Positions 29,017 to 37,800 of a DNA stretch of 64,000 bases are shown piece after piece. The stretch comes from Yoonia sp. GTDB lineage: Bacteria; Pseudomonadota; Alphaproteobacteria; Rhodobacterales; Rhodobacteraceae. Numbering within the stretch: position 1 is the stretch's first letter; every line of letters starts with the position of its first letter. Made by a program: the position numbers and the translations under genes. The stretch is taken from NCBI RefSeq assembly GCF_017854565.1, contig NZ_JAFMHJ010000013.1, positions 16,215 through 80,214 of the forward strand, written 5' to 3'. The notes beneath the pieces are model-generated. The model was given only the letters and a program-made list of their open reading frames with translations, ran no database searches and was not told the DNA's origin.

Positions 29017-29349
29017 ATGTTGATATACAAGATTTTCCGCGCGTCCGAATGGGCCGAGCTGCAAGCCAAAGGCGAAACTTCCGGCGCCCCGATTGATATC
29101 GCAGATGGCTATGTTCATTTTTCAACGGCGGCGAATGTCGCCGAGACCGCCGCGAAATACTTCGCCGATGAGGACGGCCTTGTCCTGCTCGCCGTCGAGG
29201 CGGATGGGCTGGAGCCGTTGAAGTGGGAGCCTGCGCGTGCGGGCGTGCTGTTTCCGCATCTGTACCGCACCTTGCGCATGGCTGATATCACATGGCATGT
29301 CCCGCTGCCGCGCACTGACGGCGTGCATCAATTTCCTGATCTGGAATGA
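29017..29349 (+). CDS. DUF952 family protein
   Basis: The 110-residue product fits DUF952: [16 protein letters not shown] at the N-terminus, [20 protein letters not shown] in the middle, and [16 protein letters not shown] near the end. These proteins resemble ADP-ribosyltransferase-like or glutathione-related folds, but no activity is established. The start at 29017 matches the family N-terminus; an upstream in-frame start at 28978 adds unrelated residues. It overlaps pyrD by 4 bases, so the two are translationally coupled. Confidence 0.88.
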   Translation: MLIYKIFRASEWAELQAKGETSGAPIDIADGYVHFSTAANVAETAAKYFADEDGLVLLAVEADGLEPLKWEPARAGVLFPHLYRTLRMADITWHVPLPRTDGVHQFPDLE

Positions 29350-30398
29350 GCAACCTTGAGAAAATAGGCTTGGCAGCGCTGCGTCGGTTAGAAGCCGAAA
29401 CCGCCCATGGCCTGGCACTGACGGCGTTGAATGCCGGGCTTGGTCCGCGCGGAGGGCCATTCACGACCGCGCGCCTGCGCACCGGCATTGCGGGGCTTGA
29501 TTTGCCAAACCCGATTGGCCTTGCCGCAGGTTTTGACAAGAATGCGACGTCATTGACCGCCTTGGCGCGCACCGGATTTGGCTTTTTGGAAGTCGGCGCG
29601 GCGACCCCACACCCCCAGCCTGGCAACGCCAAACCGCGCCTTTTCCGACTGGCGCAGGATCAAGCAGCGATCAACCGCTTTGGCTTTAACAATGACGGAA
29701 TGCAGGCGATTTGCGCGCGGCTTGCCCAGCGCCCGAGCGGCGCAATCATCGGCCTGAACCTTGGCGCCAACAAAGATAGCGCAGATAAGGCGGCCGATTT
29801 TGCGACAGTGCTGCGCCATTGCGGGCCACATGTGGATTTCGCAACGGTAAACGTTTCATCGCCCAACACCGAAAAACTGCGGGATTTGCAGGGCAAAGCC
29901 GCCCTAGCCGCTTTGCTTGAGGGCGTCATGGCTGCCCGTGCGACACTTGATCATACCATTCCCATTTTCCTCAAGATTGCGCCCGACCTGTCACATGACG
30001 AGATCGCAGAGGTGGCAGATGTCGCCAACGCCTCTGGCATTGCCGCGATTATCGCGACCAATACAACGCTCGACCGCACGGGCCTGCACGGCCCCCATGC
30101 CGCCGAACAAGGCGGCCTGTCGGGTCAGCCGCTTTTTGAAAAATCGACGCGGGTACTGGCGCAACTTGCTGGCCTGACCGACCTGCCCATTATCGGGGTT
30201 GGCGGCGTTGGTAGTGCCGAACAGGCCTATGCCAAAATTCGCGCAGGCGCGTCCGCTGTGCAGCTTTATACGGCGCTGGTTTATGGTGGGCTGTCGTTGG
30301 TCGATGAAATTGCCAAAGGACTGGATGACCTGCTTGCCCGCGATGGTTTTGCCAATGTCAGCGATGCAATTGGATCAGGCCGCAGCGGCTGGATCTAG
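29346..30398 (+). CDS. pyrD: dihydroorotate dehydrogenase (quinone), class 2
   Basis: PyrD oxidises dihydroorotate to orotate in pyrimidine synthesis, passing electrons from FMN to the quinone pool. The 350-residue product has the class 2 N-terminal helical membrane-association segment (about 1-40), the barrel start [13 protein letters not shown], the catalytic-serine loop [15 protein letters not shown], and FMN-binding [15 protein letters not shown] near the C-terminus. It is coupled to the DUF952 gene upstream. Its last 24 bases overlap the 3' end of the convergent MATE transporter gene. Confidence 0.97.
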   Translation: MSNLEKIGLAALRRLEAETAHGLALTALNAGLGPRGGPFTTARLRTGIAGLDLPNPIGLAAGFDKNATSLTALARTGFGFLEVGAATPHPQPGNAKPRLFRLAQDQAAINRFGFNNDGMQAICARLAQRPSGAIIGLNLGANKDSADKAADFATVLRHCGPHVDFATVNVSSPNTEKLRDLQGKAALAALLEGVMAARATLDHTIPIFLKIAPDLSHDEIAEVADVANASGIAAIIATNTTLDRTGLHGPHAAEQGGLSGQPLFEKSTRVLAQLAGLTDLPIIGVGGVGSAEQAYAKIRAGASAVQLYTALVYGGLSLVDEIAKGLDDLLARDGFANVSDAIGSGRSGWI

Positions 30399-31721
30399 CG
30401 GACGCTGCGCCGCTTCGGCCTCAAGGGCGGGGTATTTCCAAGCCAATGTTGCACCGCGGACCACAAAGCTGATCAACAGACCCATCCATAACCCGTGGTT
30501 GCCAAAGGCGGCCATCAGCGGGATCACGGTTGCGAAATAGACGACGGTCGAGATGATCATCATATTGCGCATGTCCTTGGTCCGCGTCGCCCCAATGAAA
30601 ATGCCATCAAACATCCATGCCGCCACACCGACGATCGGTGCCGCGACCATGTATGGCAAGTAAGTCCGCGCAGCCATTTGAACCGGGGCAGATTTTGCCA
30701 TGATGTCGATCACCGCACCGCCGAACACCGCAAAAAAAATCGCCAGAGCAACGCAAATGCCAGCCCCCCACCCAGCGCTGAGGATCGCACTGCGCCGCAG
30801 GCTATCGCGCGCCTTGGCACCCAGCGCCCGCCCCACCAGCGCCTCTGCAGCGAAGGCAAAACCGTCAAGCGCATAAGCGGTGACATTGAGGAACTGCATC
30901 AGGATCTGATTTGCTGCCAGCTGCACATCACCGAAATCAGAGCCGTAGAACAAAAAACTCACAAATATCGCTTGCAGTAGCACCGATCGGATTAGGATGT
31001 CGGTGTTAACGATCGCCATGTGCGCCAGCCGCACCCGGTCAAAGACACGGTCCACCGACCGCCACGCCCGACCCGCAAAGGCGTCACGGCAAAGCCATAG
31101 CCCCAAACCAAGCCCCGACCATTCCGCGATGAACGTCGCCCACGCCACGCCCTGCACGCCCCAGTCGAAGCCCAGCACAAACACCACATCAAGACCGATA
31201 TTTGCCCCGTTCATCAGCACCTGCACAGCCAGCACGGCACCCGTGCGTTCCTGTGCGATAAGCCAGCCCGTAATCCCGTAAAGCGCGATTGTGGCAGGCG
31301 CAGACCAGACCCGGATCGCCATATAATCCCGGGCCAGCGTTTCGACCTCGGCACTGGCCGGGGACAGCATGAACGCCCCCCGAAACAACCATACCTGTGT
31401 CATGATAATAACCGCACCGGCGGCAAAACCGATCAGCAAGGCACGCGACAGCAGTGCATGCACCTCGTCCGCATCCCCTGCCCCACTGGCCTGCGACGTC
31501 AGGCCCGTGGTGCCCATGCGCAGAAAGCCGAACACCCAATAAAGTGCCGAAAGAACGATCGCACCGATGCCAACGGCGCCAATCGGGGCGGCTTGGCCCA
31601 GTTGGCCAACAACACCCGTGTCCACAATACCAAGGATCGGCACAGTCGCATTGGACAGCACGATCGGCAGCGCGATGGTCAGCACGCGTCGGTGGGTCAG
31701 TGGGCCGGTGGCCCTAGTCAT
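30375..31721 (-). CDS. MATE family efflux transporter (DinF-type)
   Basis: MATE proteins export organic cations and drugs using sodium or proton gradients. The 448-residue product has twelve hydrophobic segments in two pseudo-repeats, with the N-terminal [26 protein letters not shown] pattern typical of the DinF/NorM-like branch. The ATG at 31721 follows a GTG and overlaps the upstream thioesterase gene by 8 bases. It forms an apparent operon with two hotdog thioesterases. The C-terminal coding end overlaps pyrD by 24 bases, so the two convergent mRNAs are complementary there. Confidence 0.93.
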   Translation of the reverse strand: MTRATGPLTHRRVLTIALPIVLSNATVPILGIVDTGVVGQLGQAAPIGAVGIGAIVLSALYWVFGFLRMGTTGLTSQASGAGDADEVHALLSRALLIGFAAGAVIIMTQVWLFRGAFMLSPASAEVETLARDYMAIRVWSAPATIALYGITGWLIAQERTGAVLAVQVLMNGANIGLDVVFVLGFDWGVQGVAWATFIAEWSGLGLGLWLCRDAFAGRAWRSVDRVFDRVRLAHMAIVNTDILIRSVLLQAIFVSFLFYGSDFGDVQLAANQILMQFLNVTAYALDGFAFAAEALVGRALGAKARDSLRRSAILSAGWGAGICVALAIFFAVFGGAVIDIMAKSAPVQMAARTYLPYMVAAPIVGVAAWMFDGIFIGATRTKDMRNMMIISTVVYFATVIPLMAAFGNHGLWMGLLISFVVRGATLAWKYPALEAEAAQRPLDPAAAA

Positions 31722-32205
31722 CACGGCTCGGCATCAAAAAATGACCTGTGGCCTGCGCGAAAAGGCGGCTGCGATTGTCCTGCCATGCCTCGACGTGCAC
31801 GGACGCATAGCGGCGGCCAGACCTGTTCACCCGCGCCCGCGCATAGGCATCGCGCGGCAGCCCGGTACGCAAATAGTCGACCGTGAAATCAATCGTCTTG
31901 GGCAGACGGAACCGGGGGGCATCATTTGTCGTTTTGCCAGCTTCCATATCTTCCCAGATCATGGCCCAGCTTAGTTCCATGATCGCGGTCACCTCAAGAA
32001 ACGCAGCGGTCACCCCGCCATGCAGCGCAGGCAGCATCGGATTGCCGATGTGTCGCTCCGCAAAAGGCAGCACCGCCGTCAGCTCATCCCCGCGACGGTC
32101 GATCTTGATCCCGAGATACTGGATGTAGGGCACACCGGACACCAGTTTTTGCAGCGTGGCATCGCGACGTTGTTTGATGATCTGCACTGGCTCTGGCTGC
32201 TTCAT
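31714..32205 (-). CDS. PaaI-type hotdog thioesterase (second)
   Basis: The 163-residue product has a hotdog fold with the central [15 protein letters not shown] helix that carries the active-site region in PaaI/YbgC-like thioesterases. Length is slightly above a single hotdog domain. Likely substrate is an acyl-CoA, but specificity cannot be read from sequence. Its start overlaps the stop of the first thioesterase gene by 4 bases, so the two diverged paralogues may form a heteromer or be co-regulated. Confidence 0.87.
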   Translation of the reverse strand: MKQPEPVQIIKQRRDATLQKLVSGVPYIQYLGIKIDRRGDELTAVLPFAERHIGNPMLPALHGGVTAAFLEVTAIMELSWAMIWEDMEAGKTTNDAPRFRLPKTIDFTVDYLRTGLPRDAYARARVNRSGRRYASVHVEAWQDNRSRLFAQATGHFLMPSRDD

Positions 32206-32642
32206 GGCTTTGCCCTTTCGATGGTAAAGGCCCCGGTGGCGGTTGCGACCGGTCGGTCGGGGTCACCATCGGTGGCTGTCGCGCGCACAAAGGCCACGGA
32301 CCGGGTCACATGATAACACTCCGCTGTGGCAGTAATCCGATCACCGGGTTTGGCCGGTCGCATGTAATCAATACGCAGATCAAGTGTCGCGGTGCCGACA
32401 GGGGCTTCGGGATGTGACATCACGGCCGCGCCACCGCAGGTATCCATAAGCGCGGACACTGCCCCGCCATGGATAACCCCGGTTTCTGGATCACCGACAA
32501 GACGCAGATCATAAGGCATGTCGATCACAGCACGCCCGTCACCAATATCAATCAAGGTCATGCCCAATGCACCTGCGTGCGGAATCGATTCGATGAATTT
32601 TCTGGCAAGCATGTCGCGGCGTGCCTTTTTTGCGTCTGACAT
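32202..32642 (-). CDS. PaaI-type hotdog thioesterase (first)
   Basis: The 146-residue product has the PaaI-family core: a helix with [17 protein letters not shown] and a strand pattern with [17 protein letters not shown]. It should hydrolyse aryl- or acyl-CoA thioesters in the cytosol. The ATG at 32642 (MSDAKK) is preferred over the one two codons upstream because AAAGGA lies 6 bases before it. It is the first gene of the thioesterase-thioesterase-MATE group and is divergent from the metal exporter gene across a palindrome. Confidence 0.9.
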   Translation of the reverse strand: MSDAKKARRDMLARKFIESIPHAGALGMTLIDIGDGRAVIDMPYDLRLVGDPETGVIHGGAVSALMDTCGGAAVMSHPEAPVGTATLDLRIDYMRPAKPGDRITATAECYHVTRSVAFVRATATDGDPDRPVATATGAFTIERAKP

Positions 32643-32682
32643 CGTCATTCCTTTGTACGCCGATCATTCGGCTGAAACCTGA

Positions 32683-32706
32683 CACTTGCAGTTGGGACTG
32701 CAAGTG
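32683..32706. promoter_or_regulatory. perfect palindrome over exporter promoter
   Basis: CACTTGCAGT (32683-32692) and ACTGCAAGTG (32697-32706) form a perfect 10-base inverted repeat with a 4-base spacer. TTGCAG within it could be a -35 box, with TATATC at 32708-32713 as -10 (16-base spacing), so a bound repressor would block transcription of the exporter gene. A second smaller dyad, CAATT/AATTG, lies at 32716-32728. Confidence 0.6.
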
Positions 32707-32750
32707 CTATATCTGCAATTAAGAATTGTTCGCAACAAAGGATTTGTCCA

Positions 32751-33890
32751 TTGGACACGACGACCAACTTACCAAGTGTTGTTCTGCCTCGGCTTTTGGG
32801 GCCGTTTCGCCCAAGGCGTCTCATCGTTGCGCTGATCCTGTTGGGGCTGGCCATTGCGCCCGGCATCTTGGGCGAAGTGACCCGCGGCTTGATGGTGGAC
32901 GCCTACGTTCAGGTTTCCGCCTTTGTTGCGGCCACCCTGCTGCTGTTTTACGGCGCCGAACGGTTGTTCAACTTCGATATCGGTCAGTCGCTGAAAAACG
33001 CCAAAGGCTGGCAGGTTCCGATGGCCGCACTTTTGGGCGCGACGCCCGGCTGCGGCGGGGCCGTTGTTGTTGTGGCCGCATATTCGTCCGGCAATGTGGG
33101 CTTTGGTGCCGTCGTCGCGACGTTGACGGCCACGATGGGTGACGCCGCGTTTCTGCTTATTGCCACCCGCCCGGACGCCGCAATCGTCGTGCTGCCGTTG
33201 TCGTTCGCAATTGGGATCATATCTGGCTGGGTCGTCGATGCACTTTCGGGGGATACGATGGTGCCCGATAAGATGGCGCAATGCGACATGGCACCATTGG
33301 TTGGCCGGACCCGCGCCAAGGATTATGCGTTTCTGGCGCTTGTCATGCCCGGTCTGGTCATCGGCATTACCCAACTGAGTGGGGCCGATGTCTATGAAGT
33401 CTACGGCCCGTTTGTGACGGTTGTCGGCCTGATCGGCACTGTCATCAGCCTTGGCGTCTGGACAACGTCCAAACTGCACGCCATGACCAACGGCGGCGAT
33501 AGCCCCGTGACGCGGATGGCAGAAGAAACGGCTTTCATCTCGGTTTGGGTGATCGGGGCCTATCTGAGCTATGACTATATCGTGACTTTTACCGGTCTTG
33601 ATCTCGAAGCCAGCTTTGGCACGATTGGACCACTTTTGCCGCTGATGGGTATTCTGATCGGTTTGATACCGGGATGCGGGCCACAAGTTCTGGTAACGAC
33701 GCTTTATGTGAACGGGCTCATTCCCTTTGCTGCGCTGATGGGCAATGCAATATCGAACGACGGCGACGCGTTGTTCCCCGCCATTGCATTGAACCCCAAG
33801 GCAGCAATCTGGGCGACCATTTACTCCACCGTTCCGGCCTTGATTGCAGGCTATAGCTTCTATTTCTTCGCCCCCGGCTTCATGAACTAA
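32751..33890 (+). CDS. putative 10-TM metal exporter (DUF2899/ArsP_2 family)
   Basis: The 379-residue product has about ten transmembrane helices arranged as two related halves, each with a PGCG motif: ATPGCGGAVVVV (near 98-108) and LIPGCGPQVLVTT (near 305-317). Each is followed by an acidic GD element (MGDAAFL; NDGDALF). This fits the family annotated as putative manganese or heavy-metal exporter; transport of manganese is established only by family annotation, not here. Translation seems to start at a TTG, with AAAGGA 8 bases upstream and no nearby in-frame ATG. A palindrome in the promoter suggests metal-responsive repression. Confidence 0.82.
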   Translation: MDTTTNLPSVVLPRLLGPFRPRRLIVALILLGLAIAPGILGEVTRGLMVDAYVQVSAFVAATLLLFYGAERLFNFDIGQSLKNAKGWQVPMAALLGATPGCGGAVVVVAAYSSGNVGFGAVVATLTATMGDAAFLLIATRPDAAIVVLPLSFAIGIISGWVVDALSGDTMVPDKMAQCDMAPLVGRTRAKDYAFLALVMPGLVIGITQLSGADVYEVYGPFVTVVGLIGTVISLGVWTTSKLHAMTNGGDSPVTRMAEETAFISVWVIGAYLSYDYIVTFTGLDLEASFGTIGPLLPLMGILIGLIPGCGPQVLVTTLYVNGLIPFAALMGNAISNDGDALFPAIALNPKAAIWATIYSTVPALIAGYSFYFFAPGFMN

Positions 33891-33952
33891 GCGCCGCTTC
33901 CGCCGTTGCCCCCTTCGCGACTTGACGCTACGATACGGTCAAGGAGGTGCTC

Positions 33953-34321
33953 ATGAACGAAAAACGCCTGTCATTCAAAGAGATGTGCGCAAAATTCGAT
34001 GTGACGCCGCGCACGCTCCGTTATTATGAATATATTGAACTGCTTTCGCCCGAGAAAGAAGGCAGATCCCGCTTTTACGGCGCTACGGAACTGGCCCGTA
34101 TGACGTTGATTTTACGTGGCCGCAGGTTTGGGTTCTCGCTTGAGGATATTCGCCAGTGGCTGATGATCTACGAGCACGAAGGCACCCAAGCACAGATGCG
34201 CGAATGGATAGAGATGGCCGACAGACAATTGGTCGAGCTTCAAGAACAGCGCAAACAGCTTGATGAAACCATGGCGGAGCTGAAGTCGTTGCGAGACGAA
34301 ACAGAAAAGACACTGGACTGA
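33953..34321 (+). CDS. MerR family transcriptional regulator (first of two)
   Basis: The 122-residue product has an N-terminal winged-helix MerR domain (SFKEMCAKFDVTPRTLRYYEYIELL, then SRFYGATELARMTLILRGRRFGFSLEDI) and a C-terminal coiled-coil dimerisation helix (about 80-115). No cysteines suitable for metal sensing are seen at the effector end, so it is probably not a metal regulator. The start at 33953 has AAGGAGG upstream. It is about 35% identical by eye to the MerR gene 215 bp downstream, which precedes the beta-oxidation operon, suggesting fatty-acid or branched-chain acyl-CoA control. Confidence 0.9.
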   Translation: MNEKRLSFKEMCAKFDVTPRTLRYYEYIELLSPEKEGRSRFYGATELARMTLILRGRRFGFSLEDIRQWLMIYEHEGTQAQMREWIEMADRQLVELQEQRKQLDETMAELKSLRDETEKTLD

Positions 34322-34451
34322 TCGGCCAATACTGTTTTGCACGTCCCGCGCCGAGCGCCCGCCCCCATCCCCGCCAAGGATTGCAAAATTGCGCCTGCCC
34401 TTTGGAAATCGTTGCTGACCTTTCGTCAACCGGATCATGACGCCACGTTAC

Positions 34452-34469
34452 GTTTACGTTAACGTCAAC
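34452..34469. promoter_or_regulatory. GTTTACGTT/AACGTCAAC operator-like dyad
   Basis: An 18-base imperfect palindrome (one mismatch per half) with a perfect ACGTTAACGT core lies 67 bp upstream of the second MerR gene, inside a cluster of repeated CGTTAC/CGTTA units. MerR-family regulators of acyl-CoA degradation genes bind ACGT-rich palindromes of this kind. It probably controls the regulator itself and the fadE operon. Confidence 0.6.
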
Positions 34470-34536
34470 GTTACTTGTAAGGTAAGTCCAAACTCCGCAT
34501 CTGTGTCGTACCGCTGCACACTTTAGGAATGGACTG

Positions 34537-34938
34537 ATGGCCGCCGAAACAATGAACATACGCGAAATGTGTGACGCCTTTGATGTGACGCCGCGCACGC
34601 TTCGCTTTTACGAATCCAAGGAACTGCTGTTCCCAACCCGCGATAGGCAGAAGCGTTTGTTCACGAAACGTGATCGGGCCCGCCTGAAGCTGATCCTGCG
34701 CGGCAAACGCTTTGGCTTCAGCTTGGAAGAAATCCGTCAACTGCTTGACCTCTACCACATGGACGACGGCCAAGAAGCGCAGCTTTCAAAATCCTACGAA
34801 CTGGCCGGGCGTCATCTTGCCGCCATGGAAGCGCAAAAAGCCGAGTTGGAAGAAGCCATTGGCGAGCTGAAACAACAGATGCATTGGGGCGCTGAAAAGC
34901 TTGCCAAATTGGCCAAACACAAATCGACCGCCGCCTGA
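34537..34938 (+). CDS. MerR family regulator of beta-oxidation operon
   Basis: The 133-residue product has the MerR DNA-binding domain (NIREMCDAFDVTPRTLRFYESKELL; RARLKLILRGKRFGFSLEEIRQLLDLY) and a C-terminal coiled coil (about 90-125) with no metal-binding cysteines. It lies 46 bp upstream of an acyl-CoA dehydrogenase gene. An ACGT-rich palindrome lies upstream of it. MerR regulators of the LiuR type control branched-chain and fatty acid degradation in proteobacteria; such a role is inferred from position and family. Confidence 0.92.
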   Translation: MAAETMNIREMCDAFDVTPRTLRFYESKELLFPTRDRQKRLFTKRDRARLKLILRGKRFGFSLEEIRQLLDLYHMDDGQEAQLSKSYELAGRHLAAMEAQKAELEEAIGELKQQMHWGAEKLAKLAKHKSTAA

Positions 34939-34984
34939 AAAACCCGCAGCCACCACAGACGACCGATCTTAGGGAGATACCGAA

Positions 34985-36763
34985 ATGCCGATCTACAACG
35001 CACCCACAAAGGACCTGCAGTTCGTCCTGCACGACCTGCTGAAAGTCAGCGAGCAGGACATCGCGGGCTATGATGATCTGGACCGGGACTTCACCGGGGC
35101 CGTTTTGGAAGAAGCCGGCAAAGTCGCGACCGAGGTGCTGCATCCGCTAAACGTTGTGGGCGACAAAGAGGGCTGCGTGATGGAAAACGGTGTGGTGCGC
35201 ACGCCGACGGGATTTAAAGCCGCCTTTGCGCAGATGAAACAGGGCGGCTGGACCGCGATGGACTGTGATCCCGAATATGGCGGTCAGGGGCTTCCCTATG
35301 TGATGAACACCGCCGCACAGGAACCCTTTGTGTCGGCCAACATGGCGTTCAACATGTATCAGGGCCTGACCCACGGTGCCTATTCCGCGATCCATGCCCA
35401 CGGGTCAGACGAACAGAAGCAAAAGTACCTTCCCAAGATGGTCACCTGCGAATGGACCGGCACCATGAACCTGACAGAGCCACATTGCGGCACTGATCTG
35501 GGCCTGATGCGGACCAAAGCCGTGCCAAACGATGATGGGTCATACAAAATTTCGGGCCAAAAGATTTTCATCTCGGCTGGTGAACACGACATGGCCGACA
35601 ACATCATCCACCTTGTGCTTGCCAAGATCCAAGGCGGACCTGAGGGGATCAAAGGCGTGTCCCTCTTCATCGTGCCGAAATTCCTCGTGAATGACGACGG
35701 CAGCCTTGGGGCGCGCAACGGCGTGACATGTGGCAAGATCGAAGAAAAAATGGGCATCCACGGCAATGCGACCTGCGTGATGAACTATGACCAGGCAACG
35801 GGTTTTCTTATTGGTCAGGCACACAAAGGCATGCGCGCCATGTTCACGATGATGAACGAAGCGCGCATCGGCGTCGGCCTGCAAGGTTACGCACAAGCCG
35901 AAAGCGCCTATCAAAACGCCGTGGCCTATGCCAAGGACCGCCTGCAGGGCCGCGCTGTCACAGGTGCTGAAAATCCCGACGGCCCTGCCGATCCATTGAT
36001 TGTTCACCCCGACATCCGCCGCAACCTGATGGACCAAAAATCATTCGTCGAAGGCGCGCGTGCCTTTACGCTTTGGGGCGCATACCTGATTGATCGCGCA
36101 CACCGCAACGACGACAAAGACGCCGAAGGCCTGATTTCTCTGCTGACGCCTGTCATCAAAGGGTTTCAGACGGACAAAGGGTTCGAATATGCCACAGCAG
36201 CCCAGCAGGTTTACGGTGGCCACGGTTATATCGAAGAATGGGGCATGTCCCAATATGCCCGCGACGCCCGCATCGCGATGATCTACGAAGGCGCCAACGG
36301 CATTCAGGCGCTAGATCTGGTCGGTCGCAAGCTGACCCAAGATGGCGGCAAGCACGTGATGGCATTCTTTGAGATGATCAAGACGTTCATCAAGAAAAAT
36401 GACGGCAATGAAGCCCTGAAAACCGGCTTTCTTGATCCACTCAAGGCCGCATCCAAGGACCTGCAATCCGCCGGTATGTACTTTATGCAGAACGGCATGA
36501 AGAACCCCAACAATGCGCTGTCCGGTTCCTATGACTTCATGCACATGATGGGGCATGTCTGTCTGGGCCTGATGTGGGCGCGGATGGCCAAGGCCGCGAT
36601 GGACGCACTGGAAGGCGGCGCATCCGACACCGACTTCTACAAGACCAAGATCGCGACAGGCCGCTACTATATGGCCCGCCAATTGCCCGCGACATCCATG
36701 CATCTGGCCCGCATCAACACCGGTGCGGATACGGTCATGGCGCTTGAGGCGGCAAACTTCTAA
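34985..36763 (+). CDS. acyl-CoA dehydrogenase (FadE-like, long form)
   Basis: This FAD enzyme oxidises acyl-CoA to trans-2-enoyl-CoA. The 592-residue product has a specific N-terminal segment ([19 protein letters not shown]), the central acyl-CoA dehydrogenase domains with [13 protein letters not shown] and [10 protein letters not shown], the helical domain with [11 protein letters not shown], and an extra C-terminal domain. This long form is also shared by DmdC (methylmercaptopropionyl-CoA dehydrogenase of DMSP catabolism). The operon context with thiolase and FadB/J argues for fatty acid oxidation, so no symbol is given. AGGGAG precedes the start. Confidence 0.92.
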   Translation: MPIYNAPTKDLQFVLHDLLKVSEQDIAGYDDLDRDFTGAVLEEAGKVATEVLHPLNVVGDKEGCVMENGVVRTPTGFKAAFAQMKQGGWTAMDCDPEYGGQGLPYVMNTAAQEPFVSANMAFNMYQGLTHGAYSAIHAHGSDEQKQKYLPKMVTCEWTGTMNLTEPHCGTDLGLMRTKAVPNDDGSYKISGQKIFISAGEHDMADNIIHLVLAKIQGGPEGIKGVSLFIVPKFLVNDDGSLGARNGVTCGKIEEKMGIHGNATCVMNYDQATGFLIGQAHKGMRAMFTMMNEARIGVGLQGYAQAESAYQNAVAYAKDRLQGRAVTGAENPDGPADPLIVHPDIRRNLMDQKSFVEGARAFTLWGAYLIDRAHRNDDKDAEGLISLLTPVIKGFQTDKGFEYATAAQQVYGGHGYIEEWGMSQYARDARIAMIYEGANGIQALDLVGRKLTQDGGKHVMAFFEMIKTFIKKNDGNEALKTGFLDPLKAASKDLQSAGMYFMQNGMKNPNNALSGSYDFMHMMGHVCLGLMWARMAKAAMDALEGGASDTDFYKTKIATGRYYMARQLPATSMHLARINTGADTVMALEAANF

Positions 36764-36850
36764 GCTGACGATGGGTTCGCGCAAAACGTGCGCACCCTCA
36801 TCCGGTTTTTCGTTTGAAAGACCGACGGCACGGGTTGGGAGGCCTATACG

Positions 36851-37477
36851 ATGACCATGAAACTACATTGCTTTGGCGAAAGCGGAAACGCCTACAAGGC
36901 CGCCCTGACCCTCACCTTCGCCGGTGAGGAATGGGAACCGGTGTTCGTCGATTTCTTCAACGGCGCGACACGCAGCCCCGAATTTCGCGCACTCAACATC
37001 ATGGGTGAAGTGCCCGTGCTTGAGGATGGGGATACAATTCTGACCCAATCGGGCGTCATTCAGGATTACATCAGCTCCAAGACGGGCAAGCTGGGCGGCA
37101 AATCTGCGGACCAGCGCCGCGAGGTTCTGCGCTGGATGTTCTTCGACAACCACAAGGTGTCCGGTGTGGCCGGCCCCTTGCGGTTCAACATGAACTTCCT
37201 GCCCGAAGACAAACGCAACGCGGATGTGAACGCGTTTATGGCGATGCGGCTTGCCTCCGCGCTCAAGATTATGGACGCGCATCTTGAGGGTCGCAACTGG
37301 CTGGCCGGGGAAGAGATGACAATCGCCGACATCGCCTGCGCCGGTTACCTGTTTTACGACGAAAACTTCACTTTCGACCGCACCGATTACCCCAATATTG
37401 ACCGCTGGCTTGACCGGATCGCCGCCCAGCCCGGCTGGAAACACCCATACGATCTGATGCCGCGAGCATTAGACTAA
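36851..37477 (+). CDS. glutathione S-transferase family protein
   Basis: The 208-residue product has the thioredoxin-like N-terminal GST domain (MKLHCFGESGNAYKAALTL; GEVPVLEDGDTILTQSGVI) and the all-helical C-terminal domain (WLAGEEMTIADIACAGYL). It lies in the beta-oxidation operon between the acyl-CoA dehydrogenase and thiolase genes. It could handle reactive enoyl or aldehyde intermediates, but substrate is not evident. The start at 36851 has GGGAGG 8 bases upstream; Met3 is an alternative. Confidence 0.92.
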   Translation: MTMKLHCFGESGNAYKAALTLTFAGEEWEPVFVDFFNGATRSPEFRALNIMGEVPVLEDGDTILTQSGVIQDYISSKTGKLGGKSADQRREVLRWMFFDNHKVSGVAGPLRFNMNFLPEDKRNADVNAFMAMRLASALKIMDAHLEGRNWLAGEEMTIADIACAGYLFYDENFTFDRTDYPNIDRWLDRIAAQPGWKHPYDLMPRALD

Positions 37478-37498
37478 TATCCATAGGAAGGACTTCTA

Positions 37499-37798
37499 AT
37501 GGCATACATAAACGAAAAGCTTTTCGCTGCCGTGTTGGGCATGGCGACATCGCATGCCCCACTGCGCCAAAGGCTAAAAGACGCCTATATTTATAATCTG
37601 ATGCACGCGGATTACCCCACGCATGAGTGGGGCAGTGAAATTCAAGAGCAACTGACCGAAATTCGAGAGCTGCTCACTAAAATTGAAGACCCCAAAGAGG
37701 GTTCAGTTAGCGCAACGGTAGATCAGATGACCGACCAAGAAGTCGAAGAATGCATCGAGAAAATCTGCGGTATTATCTTTCTTTTGGGGGCAAAATAA
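37499..37798 (+). CDS. hypothetical protein in beta-oxidation operon
   Basis: I do not recognise this 99-residue product. It is soluble and acidic, predicted mostly helical (AVLGMATSHAPLRQRLKDAYIYNL; EEIQEQL-like segments; a C-terminal CIEKICGIIFLLGAK stretch), with no signal peptide. Its composition is AT-richer than neighbours. AGGAAGG lies upstream, and it ends 2 bases before the thiolase start, so it is co-translated with the operon. Gain by transfer into the operon is possible. Confidence 0.7.
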   Translation: MAYINEKLFAAVLGMATSHAPLRQRLKDAYIYNLMHADYPTHEWGSEIQEQLTEIRELLTKIEDPKEGSVSATVDQMTDQEVEECIEKICGIIFLLGAK

Positions 37799-37800
37799 CT

